DNA from: Mucilaginibacter robiniae
Lineage (GTDB): Bacteria; Bacteroidota; Bacteroidia; Sphingobacteriales; Sphingobacteriaceae
Length of the DNA stretch: 64,000 bases
Direction of reading: 5' to 3'
Assembly: GCF_012849215.1 (NCBI RefSeq)
Contig: NZ_CP051682.1
Location: 1,302,001 to 1,366,000 of the forward strand
The translations under genes and the position numbers were made by a program. The notes under the pieces are model-generated. The model was not told the DNA's origin. It was given only the letters and a program-made list of their open reading frames with translations, and did no database searches. Of the stretch, positions 63,075 to 64,000 are shown in pieces. Each line of letters begins with the position of its first letter. The first letter of the stretch is position 1.

Positions 63075-64000
63075 TGGGTATTCTGCTGAAAATGACCAGG
63101 TGTTCTGTCTTAAAGAGGTCAGGCGTTCCGGCGTAAACTGACCACCCCATTCCGGGGCAAACTGACCAGGGATTCCGGGCGAAACTGACCACCCCTGGAA
63201 TGCAGCTGATGCGGTAGCAGCCGTCATCTTTGTAGGGTTACAAAACTCTCAAAGTATGGCTAACACTACGATCAGTATGAGTAAGATAAGAAAGATCTTA
63301 AGGATGTACACCAACGGGCGCAGCATCATGTCTATAGCAGCCCAGGCAGACGCATCCAGAAACACCGTAAAGAAGTATCTGGCCTCTTTCAAGGAGAGCG
63401 GCTTCAGCTTTGATGAAGTCAATGCTTTGAATGATAAAGAGCTGGAAGACTTGTTTGGCAAGGCTAAGGAGCGCTCTCCCAACAGCCGTATGCAAGCCAT
63501 GCTGCGCTGCTTTCCCAAAGTAGACAAAGAGCTGAAACGTACCGGTGTTACCCGTCAAATGCTTTGGGAGGCTTATCGTAAAGAGTTTCCGGACGGTTAC
63601 CAGTATAGCCAGTTTTGCTTTTATTATACCCAGTGGCAGGCCCGGGTTAACCCTGTGATGCACATCGACCACAAGGCCGGTGATAAGCTGTATGTGGATT
63701 TTGCCGGTCAAAAGCTGAGCATCACAAACCGGGATACCGGGGAGATCATTCCTGTCGAGGTCTTCATCGGCATACTTGGGGCCAGCCAGCTGACCTATGT
63801 CGAGGCGGTCATGAGCCAGCAAAAAGAAGACTTCATTTCCGCTTGTGAGCATACCCTGCATTACATTGGCGGCGTGCCGGAGGCCATTGTTCCGGACAAT
63901 CTGAAAGCTGCCGTCACTAAAAGTAACCGTTACGAACCTACGCTGAATGAAACGTTTGAAGACTTCAGCAATCATTATTGCACGACCATCTTACCTGCCC
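63075..64000 (+). mobile_element. IS21-family insertion sequence, second copy (cut by window end)
   Basis: All 926 visible bases equal those at 28595-29520. It is in the same orientation, 34,480 bases downstream of the first copy, and interrupts an SDR gene on the opposite strand. Confidence 0.93.
63256..64000 (+). CDS. istA: IS21 transposase IstA, second copy, 3' end outside window
   Basis: The first 248 codons are identical to the first istA copy, including the helix-turn-helix and the start of the integrase core with both Asp-containing motifs. Nothing in the visible part disrupts it. Confidence 0.93.
   Translation, partial: MANTTISMSKIRKILRMYTNGRSIMSIAAQADASRNTVKKYLASFKESGFSFDEVNALNDKELEDLFGKAKERSPNSRMQAMLRCFPKVDKELKRTGVTRQMLWEAYRKEFPDGYQYSQFCFYYTQWQARVNPVMHIDHKAGDKLYVDFAGQKLSITNRDTGEIIPVEVFIGILGASQLTYVEAVMSQQKEDFISACEHTLHYIGGVPEAIVPDNLKAAVTKSNRYEPTLNETFEDFSNHYCTTILPA

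Noticed and set aside
62418-63227. Complete 269-residue SDR gene
   Set aside because: The first ~51 residues are IS21 end sequence; the cofactor-binding Gly motif is absent.
28595-63227. Simple composite transposon
   Set aside because: The segment contains ordinary housekeeping and nutrient loci and a separate att site, and the first copy has no target duplication, so joint transposition is not supported.
1-64000. CRISPR arrays and rRNA genes
   Set aside because: No regularly spaced short repeats and no rRNA-like sequence were seen on either strand.

Overview
The window comes from a Bacteroidota chromosome, most likely a Sphingobacteriaceae relative (Mucilaginibacter/Pedobacter type; inference). 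The evidence is a SusC/SusD pair, DUF4374 and PepSY iron-uptake genes, a Bacteroidota-type tyrosine integrase with no arginine in its first catalytic box, and several promoters of the TTTG / TAnnTTTG form used by this phylum. The left part (about 1.9-22.7 kb) is visibly GC-richer than the right part (about 31.4-62.2 kb). The junction between them is packed with mobile-element remains.

Layout: (1) 0-1.6 kb: debris, with an AbiEii-like gene cut by the window edge, a decayed IS3 element, and a TetR-type regulator pseudogene abutting the IS end. (2) 1.9-9.9 kb: minus-strand membrane/osmotic genes (permease, Na+/H+ antiporter, two MscS channels, DUF2254, AI-2E). (3) 10.2-13.4 kb: envelope-stress genes (two lipoproteins, an HtrA/DegP protease, a small membrane protein). 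(4) 13.6-22.7 kb: a plus-strand energy cluster coding for cytochrome c oxidase II-I-III, CtaG, a small membrane protein, a Rieske protein, a cytochrome b-cytochrome c fusion, an SDR, a GH1-like glycosidase and a microbial rhodopsin (DTK motif, fenestration glycine). (5) 24.8-31.3 kb: a degenerate integrative element between tRNA-Ser-3'-end-like repeats, with a truncated and a complete integrase, an XRE repressor plus ImmA peptidase, a face-to-face promoter switch, and an LRAT-domain gene broken by an IS21 element.

(6) 31.4-34 kb: a SIMPL-domain protein and an Rrf2 regulator divergent from flavohemoglobin (NO detoxification). (7) 34.1-43.5 kb: a SusCD locus with a metallophosphoesterase, YdcF-like protein and GDPD phosphodiesterase, suggesting uptake of phosphodiester compounds. 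(8) 44-49 kb: a TonB receptor / DUF4374 / PepSY metal-uptake operon behind a structured leader. (9) 49.3-52.2 kb: lipocalin, amidohydrolase, exported MsrA and MsrB. (10) 52.6-58.9 kb: a probable zinc-homeostasis block with a Fur-family regulator, two CobW GTPases, an FtsX-type ABC system and a MerC-like protein; two near-identical palindromes overlie the -33 elements of the two CobW promoters. (11) 59.3-64 kb: a CaCA antiporter, a secreted argininosuccinate-lyase-like pseudogene, and an SDR pseudogene cut by a second identical IS21 copy that runs off the window.

The most notable systems are the compact bc-aa3 respiratory cluster with a rhodopsin downstream, the XRE-ImmA-LRAT switch, the shared palindrome of the CobW genes, and the tandem-hairpin leader of the TonB operon. 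All functions are read from sequence motifs only; no database search was possible.
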